From Flavobacteriales bacterium (GTDB lineage: Bacteria > Bacteroidota > Bacteroidia > Flavobacteriales > Flavobacteriaceae), in assembly GCA_011526365.1 (NCBI GenBank), contig WTIO01000059.1, positions 50,791 through 114,790 on the forward strand: DNA of 64,000 nt, in the 5' to 3' direction. Position 1 is the stretch's first letter. Every line of letters begins with the position of its first letter. The position numbers were made by a program, and so were the translations under genes. Below, in pieces: positions 31,258-41,995 of this stretch. The notes under the pieces were generated by a model. The model was not told the DNA's origin and made no database searches. It worked only from the letters and a program-made list of their open reading frames with translations.

Positions 31258-33402
31258 TTATTTCGACTTTGCCGCTGATTCCAGGGCTAAGAAAAAAGCA
31301 TACTCCCGTGCAATTTCCTTTAATGCCTCAAATCGACCTGATGCTCCACCATGCCCCGCTTCCATATTGGTGTGGAACAACAACACATTCGCATCGGTTT
31401 TGCTAACACGCAACTTTGCCACCCACTTTGCCGGCTCCCAATACTGTACCTGAGAGTCGTGATAGCCTGTAGTCACCAGCATATTTGGGTATTGCTGTGC
31501 GCGCACCTGATCATAGGGAGAGTACGACAGCATATAGTCGTAAAAATCCTTTTTATTAGGATTGCCCCATTCATCATATTCAGAGGTAGTTAGTGGAATA
31601 TCGTCATCCAGCATCGTGGTTACCACATCCACAAAAGGAACCGCAGCTACAACACCATTGTAAAGTTCTGGAGCCATATTAACCACAGCACCCATTAGTA
31701 GCCCCCCTGCAGAACCTCCCATTGCGTAAAGATGGTCAGCAGCTGTATATGCTTCGGCAATAAGGTGCTTAGAAGCATCGATATAATCGTAAAAGGTGTT
31801 TTTCTTTTTAAATAATTTTCCGTCCTCATACCAGTGACGCCCCAGGTACTGTCCGCCTCGTATATGAGCAATAGCAAAAATAAAGCCTCTGTTGAGCAAA
31901 CTTAAACGGGTGGAAGAAAACCTTGGATTGGTAATACTTCCGTAAGATCCGTAAGCATACAGCAATAAGGGCGTGTCCTTACTAGGCATTGTATTTTTGT
32001 GGTGGATGATAGAAATAGGTACCTTGGCACCGTCACGAGCTGTGGCCCAAATTCGCTTTTCCACATAATCTTTAACGGAAAATTCTCCTAAAACAGTTTG
32101 CTGCTTGAGTTGGCGTTGCTTTTGTGTGGCCATATCAAAGGCATATACCGTTGCTGGGGTGCGCAAAGAATTGAAGAAATAGCGCAATTCTGTAGTGTCA
32201 AATGCAGGGTTAAAGCCTATACTGGCACTATAGGTTTCTCCGTCAAAAGGCAAATAGTAATCCTCAGCTCCGTCCCAAGATACCACACGGATTCTAGTGA
32301 GCCCCTGCTCGCGTTCAGATACTACCCAATAGTCTTTAAACAATTCTAAATCCTGCAACAACACTTCGGAACGATGGGCTAAAAAGGGCTCCCAATGTTC
32401 TTGCGCTGGGGTACTTACAGCAGTTCGCATTAATTTGTAATTCTGTGCCTTGTCTTTATTGGTAAGGATATAAAAATGTTCCCCCATATGTTCGGCATAA
32501 TACTCCAGTCCGCGCTCCCGGGCTTGAAGTACCGTAAAACTACCTTTAGGATCATCGCGCTTTAAAAACTTTTGTTCTGAAGTAAGGGTACTGTAGGAAG
32601 AAATAAATAAATAGTCCTCTGATTTAGAAGTACTTATAGAAACAGAAAACGTCTCATCTTTTTCTTCAAAAACTAAGGTGTCTGGGGTTTTGGGGGCACT
32701 GAGGTCATGGCGATATATGGCTGCTGAACGCAGTGTTTGTGGATCTTTAAGCGTGTAAAACAAATGCTGATTATCGGCAGCCCATGCGCTGCTCCCTGTG
32801 GTGTTTTTAATTTTTGTGTCCAGTAGCTTTCCTGTGGATAGGTCTTTTATATACAGGGTGTATTGTCTTCGAGACACCGTATCTAAGCCAAAAGCAACCT
32901 TGGTGTTATCTGGACTCACACTAATGCCCACCAATCGGAAATACTCCATGTCTTTTGCCATTGCATTACAATCGAAAAGAATTTCTTCTGCAGCAGTTAG
33001 GCTGTCCTTTTTTCGTGTGTAAATAGGATAATCTTTGCCCGTTTCATAACGAGTAATGTACCAATACCCATTGTAAAAATAGGGTACTGTGGTGTCATCC
33101 TCCTTGATGCGGGACCGCATTTCTTGAAACAACTCCTTACGAAGCGGTTCTTGAGCGGTTGTCATCCCATCGAAATAGGCATTTTCTCGCTCGAGATAGT
33201 CAATAACTTCTGGATTATCGCGTTCTCGAAGCCAATAGTAAGGATCTACTCTAATATCGCCATGCGTTTTAATTTGATAGTGTTGACGATCAGCTATGGG
33301 CGGGGTTGTTGTCGTTTTGTCAGACATTTTTTTTGGTGGATTACAAGCGGCTACAAAAATAAAAGAAACCGAATGGAAAAAAAGGGAGATGGGAGATTTC
33401 AT
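31258..33402 (-). CDS. S9 family oligopeptidase B-like lipoprotein
   Basis: DPYYWLRERDNPEVIDYLERENAYF, AHIRGGQYLGRHWYEDGKLFKKKNTFYDYI, GGSAGGLLMGAV; N-terminal signal with AAC. Confidence 0.93.
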   Translation of the reverse strand: MKSPISLFFHSVSFIFVAACNPPKKMSDKTTTTPPIADRQHYQIKTHGDIRVDPYYWLRERDNPEVIDYLERENAYFDGMTTAQEPLRKELFQEMRSRIKEDDTTVPYFYNGYWYITRYETGKDYPIYTRKKDSLTAAEEILFDCNAMAKDMEYFRLVGISVSPDNTKVAFGLDTVSRRQYTLYIKDLSTGKLLDTKIKNTTGSSAWAADNQHLFYTLKDPQTLRSAAIYRHDLSAPKTPDTLVFEEKDETFSVSISTSKSEDYLFISSYSTLTSEQKFLKRDDPKGSFTVLQARERGLEYYAEHMGEHFYILTNKDKAQNYKLMRTAVSTPAQEHWEPFLAHRSEVLLQDLELFKDYWVVSEREQGLTRIRVVSWDGAEDYYLPFDGETYSASIGFNPAFDTTELRYFFNSLRTPATVYAFDMATQKQRQLKQQTVLGEFSVKDYVEKRIWATARDGAKVPISIIHHKNTMPSKDTPLLLYAYGSYGSITNPRFSSTRLSLLNRGFIFAIAHIRGGQYLGRHWYEDGKLFKKKNTFYDYIDASKHLIAEAYTAADHLYAMGGSAGGLLMGAVVNMAPELYNGVVAAVPFVDVVTTMLDDDIPLTTSEYDEWGNPNKKDFYDYMLSYSPYDQVRAQQYPNMLVTTGYHDSQVQYWEPAKWVAKLRVSKTDANVLLFHTNMEAGHGGASGRFEALKEIAREYAFFLALESAAKSK

Positions 33403-33413
33403 TGAGGCAACAT

Positions 33414-34439
33414 TTAGAACTTAAGCTCCTTCAATATACGCATAAAATAAGAATGCTGAGTGGCGGTATAATCCCTGTGTGTAACGATACGTAGCTTCCC
33501 TTTTCCTAATTGAATTATCCGTATACCTTTGGCCTCAAGCGCAGTAATAAATGCCATTTCGTCTATGGAAGATTGTACTGCAAAAATGATAATATTGGTA
33601 GACACGGGTTCCACATTCTCCACATAGGGCAATTGCAACAAGAGCTGTTCTAGTTCTTTTGCTTTTTTGTGATCCTCATTCAATTCCTTGCGGTGGTGCT
33701 GCAAGGCATAACGTGCTGCTGCAGCCAAATAGCCCACTTGGCGCATCCCACCGCCCAAAACTTTTCGTATTCGGAGTGCTGCTGACATCGTAGCTAAATC
33801 CCCTATTAGCATTGACCCAACGGGACAGCCTAAACCTTTACTAAAACACACAGAAATGGTGTCAAATACTCTACCGTAGTCTTTGGGAGTAGCCGAAGTA
33901 GCCTCCAAAGCATTCCACAACCGTGCCCCATCTAAATGCAGGCTCAGTTGGTGCTGCTCGCAAAGCGCCTTTATTTCTTGAATATTCTTAAAATCGTAGC
34001 AGGCGCCCCCCCCTTTGTTTGTAGTGTTCTCCAAGCTTACCAAACGCGTTTGCGGACTGTGATAAAAGTCTGGAGGATTTATAGCTTCTGCCACCTGTGC
34101 TGCTGTAATTCGACCACGATCTCCAGCAAGTAATTTACAGGACACCCCGCTGTTAAAGCTTACCCCACCTCCTTCGTAGTGATACACGTGGGAATAGTGG
34201 TCGCAAATTAACTGATCTCCGGGACGGGTATGCGCTTTAATGGCAGTTTGATTTGCCATGGTGCCCGATGGAAAAAACAAGGCCTTTTCCATTCCAAACA
34301 GGTCGGCCACCTCTTCTTCCAAGGCATTTACTGTGGGGTCTTCTTTAAAAACATCATCTCCAACAGGTGCCGCCTGCATGGCCGCTAGCATCCTCTCACT
34401 GGGCTGCGTTACTGTATCACTAATAAGATTTACTTCCAT
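33414..34439 (-). CDS. Low-specificity threonine aldolase
   Basis: NLISDTVTQPSERMLAAM, GDDVFKEDPTVNALE, LHLDGARLWNA, CFSKGLGCPVGSML. Confidence 0.94.
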   Translation of the reverse strand: MEVNLISDTVTQPSERMLAAMQAAPVGDDVFKEDPTVNALEEEVADLFGMEKALFFPSGTMANQTAIKAHTRPGDQLICDHYSHVYHYEGGGVSFNSGVSCKLLAGDRGRITAAQVAEAINPPDFYHSPQTRLVSLENTTNKGGGACYDFKNIQEIKALCEQHQLSLHLDGARLWNALEATSATPKDYGRVFDTISVCFSKGLGCPVGSMLIGDLATMSAALRIRKVLGGGMRQVGYLAAAARYALQHHRKELNEDHKKAKELEQLLLQLPYVENVEPVSTNIIIFAVQSSIDEMAFITALEAKGIRIIQLGKGKLRIVTHRDYTATQHSYFMRILKELKF

Positions 34440-36847
34440 AAAAGATCAAAATCACAAGCCATGCTTCCAATTGGAGAACCATCGGGGATTTTAGGCACTC
34501 CTAGGGCATCAATGGCACTTGCGGTTTGCAAATAATTTTCAATCATCATCTTAAAATAAGGAGCTTGTGCTACAGTTTTATTCTTGTTGAGGTGTTGGTG
34601 TAAGTTTTCTAAGCTACCATACACAGTTGCACGAACGGCACTGGGTACATTAGAGGCTTTACCCAACTGCATTAAATGTTCTAGCAAATTGGCCTGCACC
34701 GTTTGCTGTAAGCCTCCAGCATAGCCTTTTTGTTGTGGCCCCTTAAAATTGCGCGCCACCAACTGATCGATATATTGTGCGAGATTTAGCTGCTGTGTGT
34801 CCATATACCCCTGCTGTAGTATTCGGGTTGCCCGTTCGGGGTGAAGCATCATTCCCAATATAGCATTGGAAGTGGTGTGTGCTATGGCAAAGGGATCAAA
34901 GGTAACCCCAGTTTGCGACTGAAAACTTTCCCGTGTCCGTGGCGTATTAAACGCTCTGGGCGGAATACGTTCTAACAGTGTGGCAGGAATTTTTAACGCT
35001 TCAGGACTCAAGGTTTGGAGTAACGCCTGTGTAGCGGCTTTTTGTTCAGCGGCAGGCACGGCACGCACCTTGTAGGGTATCCCGCCTTTTACAGCGTAAT
35101 CATAGTCTTGCCCACCAATGAGTTTTACCACTGCTTCCACTTGATAGCGGTGCAGGAGGTACATGGGCACCAAACGATCTTCCAATTGTGAATAGGTTTC
35201 TTGGGCACGTAAATGGTCTAATGACAAATTGTTCATGGCCTTGTTACGAATTTGCATTAACTGCTTTAATTCGCCTACGGCAGAAGCTCCATTGTCCCAT
35301 AAATGTGCAATGGGATGTGCGCCACCAATTGGGCGGGCGTCACGATCCGAAATAAATCGAAAACCATCACGGGCACTTTGCTCGATAATTTTAGTTAGCG
35401 CTGCATCTTCATTTACGCCTTCTGGAAAGTCGCGATAACTGTACGCCACACTCACCTTATCCCAGTCTCCTATACCTGTATCATAGGCATTGGCATAGGA
35501 AATGTTGTCGCCATCAAGCGTTAATGTGGGATGGGGATAATCCATTACCGAAGCACGGTTTTTTGCACTTGCCGCAAAGTTGTGCGCAAAGCCAAGTGTA
35601 TGACCTATTTCATGAGCGGAAAGCTGTCGGATGCGCGCTAGGGCCATTTCCAAAGCATCGGCATTTGTTTTCGGATCCGCTGCAAAAGGTTGTTCGGTGA
35701 GTCCAAGGGCAATCATATAGTCCTGGCGAATACGCAAACTCCCCAAGCTTACATGCCCCTTAATAATTTCTCCAGTACGCGGGTCCACAACGCTGGCGCC
35801 ATAGCTCCAACCCCGTGTGGAACGATGTACCCATTGAATAACATTGTAGCGCACATCTAGCGGATCGGCATCATCGGGAAGTATTTTTACCTGAAAAGCA
35901 TTTTTAAAACCTGCAGCTTCAAAAGCCTGATTCCACCAACGCCCCCCTTCAAGTAAGGCCGAACGTACCGGCTCTGGAGTACCGTTGTCCAAATAGTATA
36001 CTATGGGCTCCACCGCTTCACTTAGGGCCGCATTGGGGTCCTTTTTTTCTAATCGGTGACGTACTACATATTGTTTTTTAGTGGGCTCACTCACAGGAGT
36101 GGTATAGTCGTAATAGGTGAAGGCGTTGGCACCACTTCTAGGATCAAAACGCCGTGGGGTATAGTTGTTGTCCGGTAGTGCAACAAATGAGTGGTGTTGG
36201 TGAACGGTAACTGCCTCGGGGCTGGGAGTTACAGAGCGAATGAGACCGCCTTTGGGTTGGCCCGTAAAGGTGAGCAATACATCAAATTCTACATTTTTTG
36301 GAAACGCCTTTGTACGTGGAAGGGAAATGGCAGAACGGCTTTTGTCCACACGATAATTCCCCTGTTGTGCCCGTGCCAAGCGTTGGGAAACCCCGTGGGC
36401 ATCCTCCATTAACATGGGAGTGAGATCTACAGTGATTCGTTCGTCCTTTTCTTCGACAATTGGAAAACCGTACAACACCGATTTGGCAAAGGCCTGTTCA
36501 ATTGACTGCTGCTCTAATGGGTTGGTAGAAGTTGAACGGTAGCGATAGTTGGGCTGCACCAGCAACACCTTATTCCCAGCACGCTGAAACTTTACAATAC
36601 GCTCATTGCCCAATTGGCCTCGGTCGAGACCGATATCATTGTTTCCTATCCCAGAACTCAAACTGTTGATATACAAAAACTCCTCACCCAAATTTGTAAT
36701 TTCTAGGTGAATTTTATCTGCGTCGGGCAAGTAGTGAAAATTAAAAAAGCCTGAATAAGGCTGAGGTGCTGAAGCTGTTGCCCACAGCGGGCTAATGCTT
36801 AACAACAATAAGGCAATACGGCCAATTATGCTTCTGGTAGTGTTCAT
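34430..36847 (-). CDS. Secreted zinc metalloprotease (DUF5117/DUF4953-type)
   Basis: Signal peptide; HEIGHTLGFAHNF zinc motif, VMDYPHP met-turn region; 805 aa. Confidence 0.9.
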   Translation of the reverse strand: MNTTRSIIGRIALLLLSISPLWATASAPQPYSGFFNFHYLPDADKIHLEITNLGEEFLYINSLSSGIGNNDIGLDRGQLGNERIVKFQRAGNKVLLVQPNYRYRSTSTNPLEQQSIEQAFAKSVLYGFPIVEEKDERITVDLTPMLMEDAHGVSQRLARAQQGNYRVDKSRSAISLPRTKAFPKNVEFDVLLTFTGQPKGGLIRSVTPSPEAVTVHQHHSFVALPDNNYTPRRFDPRSGANAFTYYDYTTPVSEPTKKQYVVRHRLEKKDPNAALSEAVEPIVYYLDNGTPEPVRSALLEGGRWWNQAFEAAGFKNAFQVKILPDDADPLDVRYNVIQWVHRSTRGWSYGASVVDPRTGEIIKGHVSLGSLRIRQDYMIALGLTEQPFAADPKTNADALEMALARIRQLSAHEIGHTLGFAHNFAASAKNRASVMDYPHPTLTLDGDNISYANAYDTGIGDWDKVSVAYSYRDFPEGVNEDAALTKIIEQSARDGFRFISDRDARPIGGAHPIAHLWDNGASAVGELKQLMQIRNKAMNNLSLDHLRAQETYSQLEDRLVPMYLLHRYQVEAVVKLIGGQDYDYAVKGGIPYKVRAVPAAEQKAATQALLQTLSPEALKIPATLLERIPPRAFNTPRTRESFQSQTGVTFDPFAIAHTTSNAILGMMLHPERATRILQQGYMDTQQLNLAQYIDQLVARNFKGPQQKGYAGGLQQTVQANLLEHLMQLGKASNVPSAVRATVYGSLENLHQHLNKNKTVAQAPYFKMMIENYLQTASAIDALGVPKIPDGSPIGSMACDFDLLWK

Positions 36848-36935
36848 ATCGTTCTAAGTTTTTTTAAAACTAAAAAATTAAATTGAATCATAGGAGGCGA
36901 AACTCCAAAACACTATTTTTGAAAAAATTATATCT

Positions 36936-38046
36936 ATGCTAAGCCACGAGCAACTGAAAGCACTAGTGGAACGCCTGGGCGCGTTGAGGAGGTATCTTTG
37001 ACATTGATGCCAAAAAAATAACTGCCACAAACAAAGAAGAACAGGCCGCTGCCCCAGATTTTTGGAACGATCCTAAGCAAGCAGAACAGCATATGCGCGA
37101 ATTGCGTAGCATTCAAAAATGGATTAACGAATACCATGCACTCGCTACACAACTAGACGATTTAGAGGTGCTGTTGAGTTTCTATAAATCGGGAGAAGCT
37201 GAGGAAACAGAAGTCACCGCCTTACACCAACAGGTAGAAGAAGCGTTTGAAAGTTTAGAGTTTCGCAACATGCTCTCTGAGGAAGGTGATGCCCTAAGCG
37301 CAGTACTTCAGATTACTGCTGGTGCTGGCGGTACAGAAAGTTGTGATTGGGCGCAAATGCTTATGCGCATGTACCTGATGTGGGGCGAAAAAAACGGCTT
37401 AAAAATTCGAGAACTCAACCACCAGCCGGGGGATGTGGCAGGAATAAAAACAGTTACTCTGGAGCTGGAAGGCGAGTTTGCATTTGGGTGGCTGAAGGGT
37501 GAAAATGGAGTTCACCGTTTGGTACGCATTTCCCCCTTTGATTCTAATGCGAAACGCCACACCTCGTTTGCCTCGGTGTATGTATATCCCTTAGTGGATG
37601 AAAGTATTGAAGTAGTAGTAAACCCTGCGGATATCAGCTGGGAAACCATGCGTGCCAGTGGCGCCGGGGGACAAAATGTCAATAAGGTGGAAACTGCAGT
37701 ACGTCTCCGCCACCACCCTACGGGAATTATGATTGAAAACTCAGAAACCCGTTCCCAATTAGAAAACAAAAACAAGGCCATGCAGCTGTTAAAATCGCAG
37801 TTGTATGAAATTGAATTGCAAAAAAAATTAGCAGCACGAGATGCCATTGAAGCTGATAAGAAAAAAATTGAATGGGGCTCTCAAATCCGAAACTATGTGA
37901 TGCATCCCTATAAATTGGTAAAAGACGTTCGTACACAAACCGAAACGGCAGACGTGGACGGAGTGATGAATGGAAATATCGACCTGTTCCTAAAAGGCTA
38001 CCTGATGGCTACAGGCCAAAAAGACAACGAAGAAAACAACTTATGA
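36936..38046 (+). CDS. prfB: Peptide chain release factor 2, programmed +1 frameshift: join(36936..36998, 37000..38046)
   Basis: ATG 36936 MLSHEQLKALVERLGALRRYL then in-frame TGA 36999-37001 in AGGAGG TAT CTT TGA C; +1 frame continues DIDAKKITATNKEEQAAAPDFWNDPKQAE...; RF2 SPF tripeptide and GGQ motif (SGAGGQNVNKVETAVRL). Confidence 0.97.
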
Positions 38047-38660
38047 CCACAGTAAAAAACATCATTTTTGACTTGGGTGGCGTACTCATCGACTGGAACC
38101 CTGAATATGTGTATTTGGACGTTTTTAATGGCGACCGTAAAAAGATGCAATGGTTTTTTGATGACATCTGCACCATGGATTGGAATGAAAACCAAGATGC
38201 AGGATACCCCCTAGCCCAAGCTACAGAGGATCGTGTGGCGCTATTCCCCCAATATGAGGAGTGGATTCGCATGTATTACGGCCGTTGGGAAGAAATGTTA
38301 GGAGATGCTATTGCGCCAACAGTGTCCATCTTACAGCAATTGGTTAAAGATCCACACTACCGTGTGGTGGCCCTCACCAACTGGAGTGCTGAAACTTTTC
38401 CAATAGCCCTGGACCGCTTTGAATTTTTACAATGGTTTGAAGGCATCGTAGTTTCTGGAGCAGAAATCACCCGAAAACCCTTTGCGGAAATCTACCAACT
38501 TACCCTGGATCGTTTTAAAATGCAGGCGCAGGAATGCCTTTTTATAGACGATAATTTAAGAAATGTTGAAGGAGCAAAAGCCTTAGGCATACAGGGCTAT
38601 CATTTTACTACTCCACAGCAATTGAAAGAAGATTTACTAAAAGAAGGCATTCTAAAGTAG
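38043..38660 (+). CDS. HAD family hydrolase (haloacid dehalogenase-like, subfamily IA)
   Basis: IIFDLGGVLIDWNP, ALTNWS, CLFIDDNLRNVEGAKALGIQGYHF. Confidence 0.92.
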   Translation: MTTVKNIIFDLGGVLIDWNPEYVYLDVFNGDRKKMQWFFDDICTMDWNENQDAGYPLAQATEDRVALFPQYEEWIRMYYGRWEEMLGDAIAPTVSILQQLVKDPHYRVVALTNWSAETFPIALDRFEFLQWFEGIVVSGAEITRKPFAEIYQLTLDRFKMQAQECLFIDDNLRNVEGAKALGIQGYHFTTPQQLKEDLLKEGILK

Positions 38661-38662
38661 TC

Positions 38663-38699
38663 GTCACTTCGACATGGTCACTTCGACAGGCTCAGTGAC
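38663..38699. repeat. Short repeated / palindromic element GTCACTTCGACATG-GTCACTTCGACAGG-CTCAGTGAC
   Basis: Two tandem copies of GTCACTTCGACA, and GTCACT...AGTGAC inverted arms, between convergent HAD and dsbD-like genes. Confidence 0.65.
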
Positions 38700-40623
38700 G
38701 GTTTAGTCCAGTTTTTAACCAGTTGTAAAAAGTTTCCTTATCTGTATATTGAATGGGGGTATTGAGTAAACGCCCGTCTGGGGTGAGAAACACATAAAAA
38801 GGTTGTGAAGCCGACTGGAAGTTGAGCAATTGAAAACTGGCCCACTTCTTCCCTATTGTATTAATAGTAATAACAGCTCCGTTGCTTTGTTCAAATTTAA
38901 ACTGCTCCTTTTTTGGTAGGGGTGTTCGATCGTCCACATAGAGGGACACCAACACCAATTCTTTATCCATCAACTTAAACACTTCTGGTGCCGACCAAAT
39001 GTTTTCTTCCATTTTACGACAATTGACACAAGCCCAACCCGTGAAGTCCAGTAGCATGGGTTTGTTATTTTCCTCGGCCACCGCTTTTCCTGTTTCATAA
39101 TCCTTGTAACAGTCAAGTCCTAAGGGACAATCGTTGGCCGTATCTTTAAGGCTGTAAAATTCTGGGGGTGGAAAGCCACTGAGGAACTTTAAACGGTTGT
39201 CCTCTGCCCATAAGCCTTGTACCAAATAAAGGCTAAACAGGGCCATTAAAACCCCAAATCCTTTACGTGTAGCAGAGATCCCCCCTTTCCCTTCGTGTGG
39301 GAAACGGTAAACCCCAAATAAATAAAGACAAAACAATAATGACAAGAGCAACCAAATTCCAACAAACACCTCGCGTTTGAGCAGGCCCCAATGCCCTACC
39401 AAATCTGCGTTGGAGAGAAATTTTAAAGCCAATGCTAATTCTAAAAAACCTAAACCTACTTTAAGCGTGGTCATCCATCCCCCTGATTTGGGCAAACGAT
39501 CTAAGGTTTTTGGAAACAGGGCAAACAATCCAAATGGCAAGCCTAGGGCCAAGCCAAAACCTAACATCCCAAAACTCAATTGTAAGGCACCTTGGGTGCT
39601 GCTGATGGACCCTGCCAACAGTGCCCCTAAAATAGGGCCCGTACAAGAAAAAGACACCAAGGCTAGGGTAAGCGCCATAAAGAAAATTCCAATGACCCCT
39701 TTCCATTGTGAGGCTTCATCAGTACGCTGCGACCATTTGCTAGGGAGCGTCAGTTCAAAATAGCCAAAGAAAGAAAAAGCAAATACCACAAACACTATAA
39801 ATAGCACGGTGTTTATAACCACATTGGTGGCCAATTGATTGAGTATTTGAGGACTTAAACCCTCTAGAAAATGAAATGGCAGACTTAATAAAAAGTAAAT
39901 TAAGACAATAAAAAAGCCATACAATAGGGCCTTTAAGGTACCCCGTCCCTTGGGGCCTTGCTGTTTGACGAAATAGGACACCGTAAGTGGTATCATAGGA
40001 AACACACAGGGTGTTAGGAGGGCTAAAAATCCACCAAACATTCCCAATAAAAACAAGGTCAGTAAGCCACCATCTTGTGCCTGCTGTTGTGTGGGGGCAT
40101 AAGCAGCGGTGTTTTTTAAATCTATCTTTAGGGCGGCGGCTTTAGCAATACTGGCGGCATCAATAGATTTTTCTGCTGCTTCACTTTTTCCATCCAGTGA
40201 AAAAGTGAAGGATTCCGTCCTAAAAATACACAGTTTATCATCACAAGCCTGATATTCAATTTCGCCGCTTATTTGTGTGCGTGTAGGATCAGTAACTTTA
40301 ATGCGTTGTTCAAAGGTGGCTTGCCCGTCAAAATACAGCAATTCCATTTCAAAAATGGGGTCAAAAGCGGTAATGGGTTCACTTTCTGTCACAGGGCCAA
40401 GGCGGTTGTAGCCCTCACCTTCAAATAAAAATACAGTGGGAAGCGGACCATCTTCGGGCAAATCCTGTCCATAGAGATGCCATTTTTCTACTATACTGGC
40501 TTTAAAGCGCAGTACATATTCGGCGTTTCCAACAGCTTCCAGCTCAAAATTCCACTTTACCGGATCGGGCTGCGCCCAGCTGAAAAGTGAAACAAGAAAT
40601 AGGGGTACTAAGAATTTATACAT
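38692..40623 (-). CDS. Thiol:disulfide interchange protein DsbD-like
   Basis: N-terminal DsbD alpha-like domain, multi-TM CcdA-like core with LLTPCVFPMIPLTVSYF, C-terminal thioredoxin with DFTGWACVNCRKME. Confidence 0.93.
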   Translation of the reverse strand: MYKFLVPLFLVSLFSWAQPDPVKWNFELEAVGNAEYVLRFKASIVEKWHLYGQDLPEDGPLPTVFLFEGEGYNRLGPVTESEPITAFDPIFEMELLYFDGQATFEQRIKVTDPTRTQISGEIEYQACDDKLCIFRTESFTFSLDGKSEAAEKSIDAASIAKAAALKIDLKNTAAYAPTQQQAQDGGLLTLFLLGMFGGFLALLTPCVFPMIPLTVSYFVKQQGPKGRGTLKALLYGFFIVLIYFLLSLPFHFLEGLSPQILNQLATNVVINTVLFIVFVVFAFSFFGYFELTLPSKWSQRTDEASQWKGVIGIFFMALTLALVSFSCTGPILGALLAGSISSTQGALQLSFGMLGFGLALGLPFGLFALFPKTLDRLPKSGGWMTTLKVGLGFLELALALKFLSNADLVGHWGLLKREVFVGIWLLLSLLFCLYLFGVYRFPHEGKGGISATRKGFGVLMALFSLYLVQGLWAEDNRLKFLSGFPPPEFYSLKDTANDCPLGLDCYKDYETGKAVAEENNKPMLLDFTGWACVNCRKMEENIWSAPEVFKLMDKELVLVSLYVDDRTPLPKKEQFKFEQSNGAVITINTIGKKWASFQLLNFQSASQPFYVFLTPDGRLLNTPIQYTDKETFYNWLKTGLNRH

Positions 40624-41920
40624 CGATCTGGGTTATTACAAGTTGTTCATTTGTAGATGAATTGGCTGCAAATCTGCGGTCACAACGTTTGCCTACCACC
40701 CAAACAATGGCGTCACCGGAACACAACAACCACTGGTTTTGTTTGGCATGGAAGGTGTATTTTTCGTCTTTAAAATACTTACTAAGCAATTTTTTACCTA
40801 TCATTCCAGTGGGGTAAAAGTAATCCCCTTTTTTCCATTTTCTAAGCTTTAAGGGATAGTTTAACATTTGTGCATCTAAAATTGCCTGTTGGGGCTGGTA
40901 GGTTTGAGTGTTCGCCTTTGATGCGCTACTGATTTCCAACTTTATGGGCTGTGTTATGGCTGTTGTGCCTGCGTGTATAACTACACTGTCATCTGCAGAC
41001 TGCAATACTTTTGGACGCAAAATCAACTGCTTCCGTTCTTTGTCCAACTGATGCGTGGCAGAAATCAATTGCTTCCCTGAGGTGGCCTGTAGTAATTTTT
41101 CAACTTCTACTGCGGCAAAGCCATAAGGGCTAAAAAGTTGGTGCAATCCAAACTGTGGGGGCTGCAGGGAGTTCAACGCCGACAGGGGAAAGTGCTGACC
41201 CGCAGCGTCTGTATGGGTATGTTCCTGCTTCCAGGCATTAAAATACTGTTGAACAAATAGCTCGGTTTGCTGCAAGTGCTTTAGCGTTTGCGCCATGCCT
41301 TGTTGGGCAGTAGGAATATGGGTAGTAAGCTCGGGGACTACGCTATTTCGAAGCGCATTGCGCAGGTAGGTGTTGGAGGTGTTGGAAGTGTCCTCTCGCC
41401 ATGAAATCCCCTCTTTTTTTGCGTATTGGAGCAATTGAACTTTGGTATAGTGCCGCAACGGGCGTAACCGCCGCTGTTGGGCGTTGGGAATACCCAATAG
41501 CCCTTTAAGGCCTGAGCCTCTTAAGGCGTTAATTAAAAAGGTTTCCATTTGATCGTCCAAATGATGTCCTGTTACAATCCAATCTATTTTATAGTGGGTA
41601 CACAGCTGTTCAAACCAGGTGTACCGCAGTTCTCTAGCCGCCATTTGAATGGACCCCCCCTGTAGCTTTGCAAAAGATGTAGTGGCAAAGCGGGTACTAA
41701 ATAACCGTATGTTGTTAGCCGCAGCCCATTGCTGTACGAAAGCTGCATCAGCAGTACTTTCTTCCCCACGTAACTGAAAATTAGCGTGTGCTAAAACGAT
41801 ATGATGCCCTGTATTGTGCATACAATGTGCCAGTACCATACTGTCTACGCCTCCACTTACAGCAACAAGATAGGTGGTTTTGGTAGTACCATTTTTAGGA
41901 AGATCCAATTGGAGCATCAC
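40616..41920 (-). CDS. tilS: tRNA(Ile)-lysidine synthase
   Basis: PP-loop VAVSGGVDSMVLAH, HANFQLRGEES, DWIVTGHHLDDQMETFLINALRGSG. Confidence 0.95.
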   Translation of the reverse strand: MMLQLDLPKNGTTKTTYLVAVSGGVDSMVLAHCMHNTGHHIVLAHANFQLRGEESTADAAFVQQWAAANNIRLFSTRFATTSFAKLQGGSIQMAARELRYTWFEQLCTHYKIDWIVTGHHLDDQMETFLINALRGSGLKGLLGIPNAQQRRLRPLRHYTKVQLLQYAKKEGISWREDTSNTSNTYLRNALRNSVVPELTTHIPTAQQGMAQTLKHLQQTELFVQQYFNAWKQEHTHTDAAGQHFPLSALNSLQPPQFGLHQLFSPYGFAAVEVEKLLQATSGKQLISATHQLDKERKQLILRPKVLQSADDSVVIHAGTTAITQPIKLEISSASKANTQTYQPQQAILDAQMLNYPLKLRKWKKGDYFYPTGMIGKKLLSKYFKDEKYTFHAKQNQWLLCSGDAIVWVVGKRCDRRFAANSSTNEQLVITQIDV

Positions 41921-41995
41921 CTCGACTTTTGGTACAAAAATAGGGATTTCTACGGGCTACAAACCCTACCAGAAATTACATTCTTTAAAAACTAT

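Noticed and set aside
37093-37095. ORF-track start of prfB
   Set aside because: The reading frame extends upstream to the frameshift site at 36999; this is an internal Met.
39377-39763. Plus-strand 128-aa ORF opposite the dsbD-like gene
   Set aside because: Pro/Lys-rich shadow ORF antisense to TM segments.
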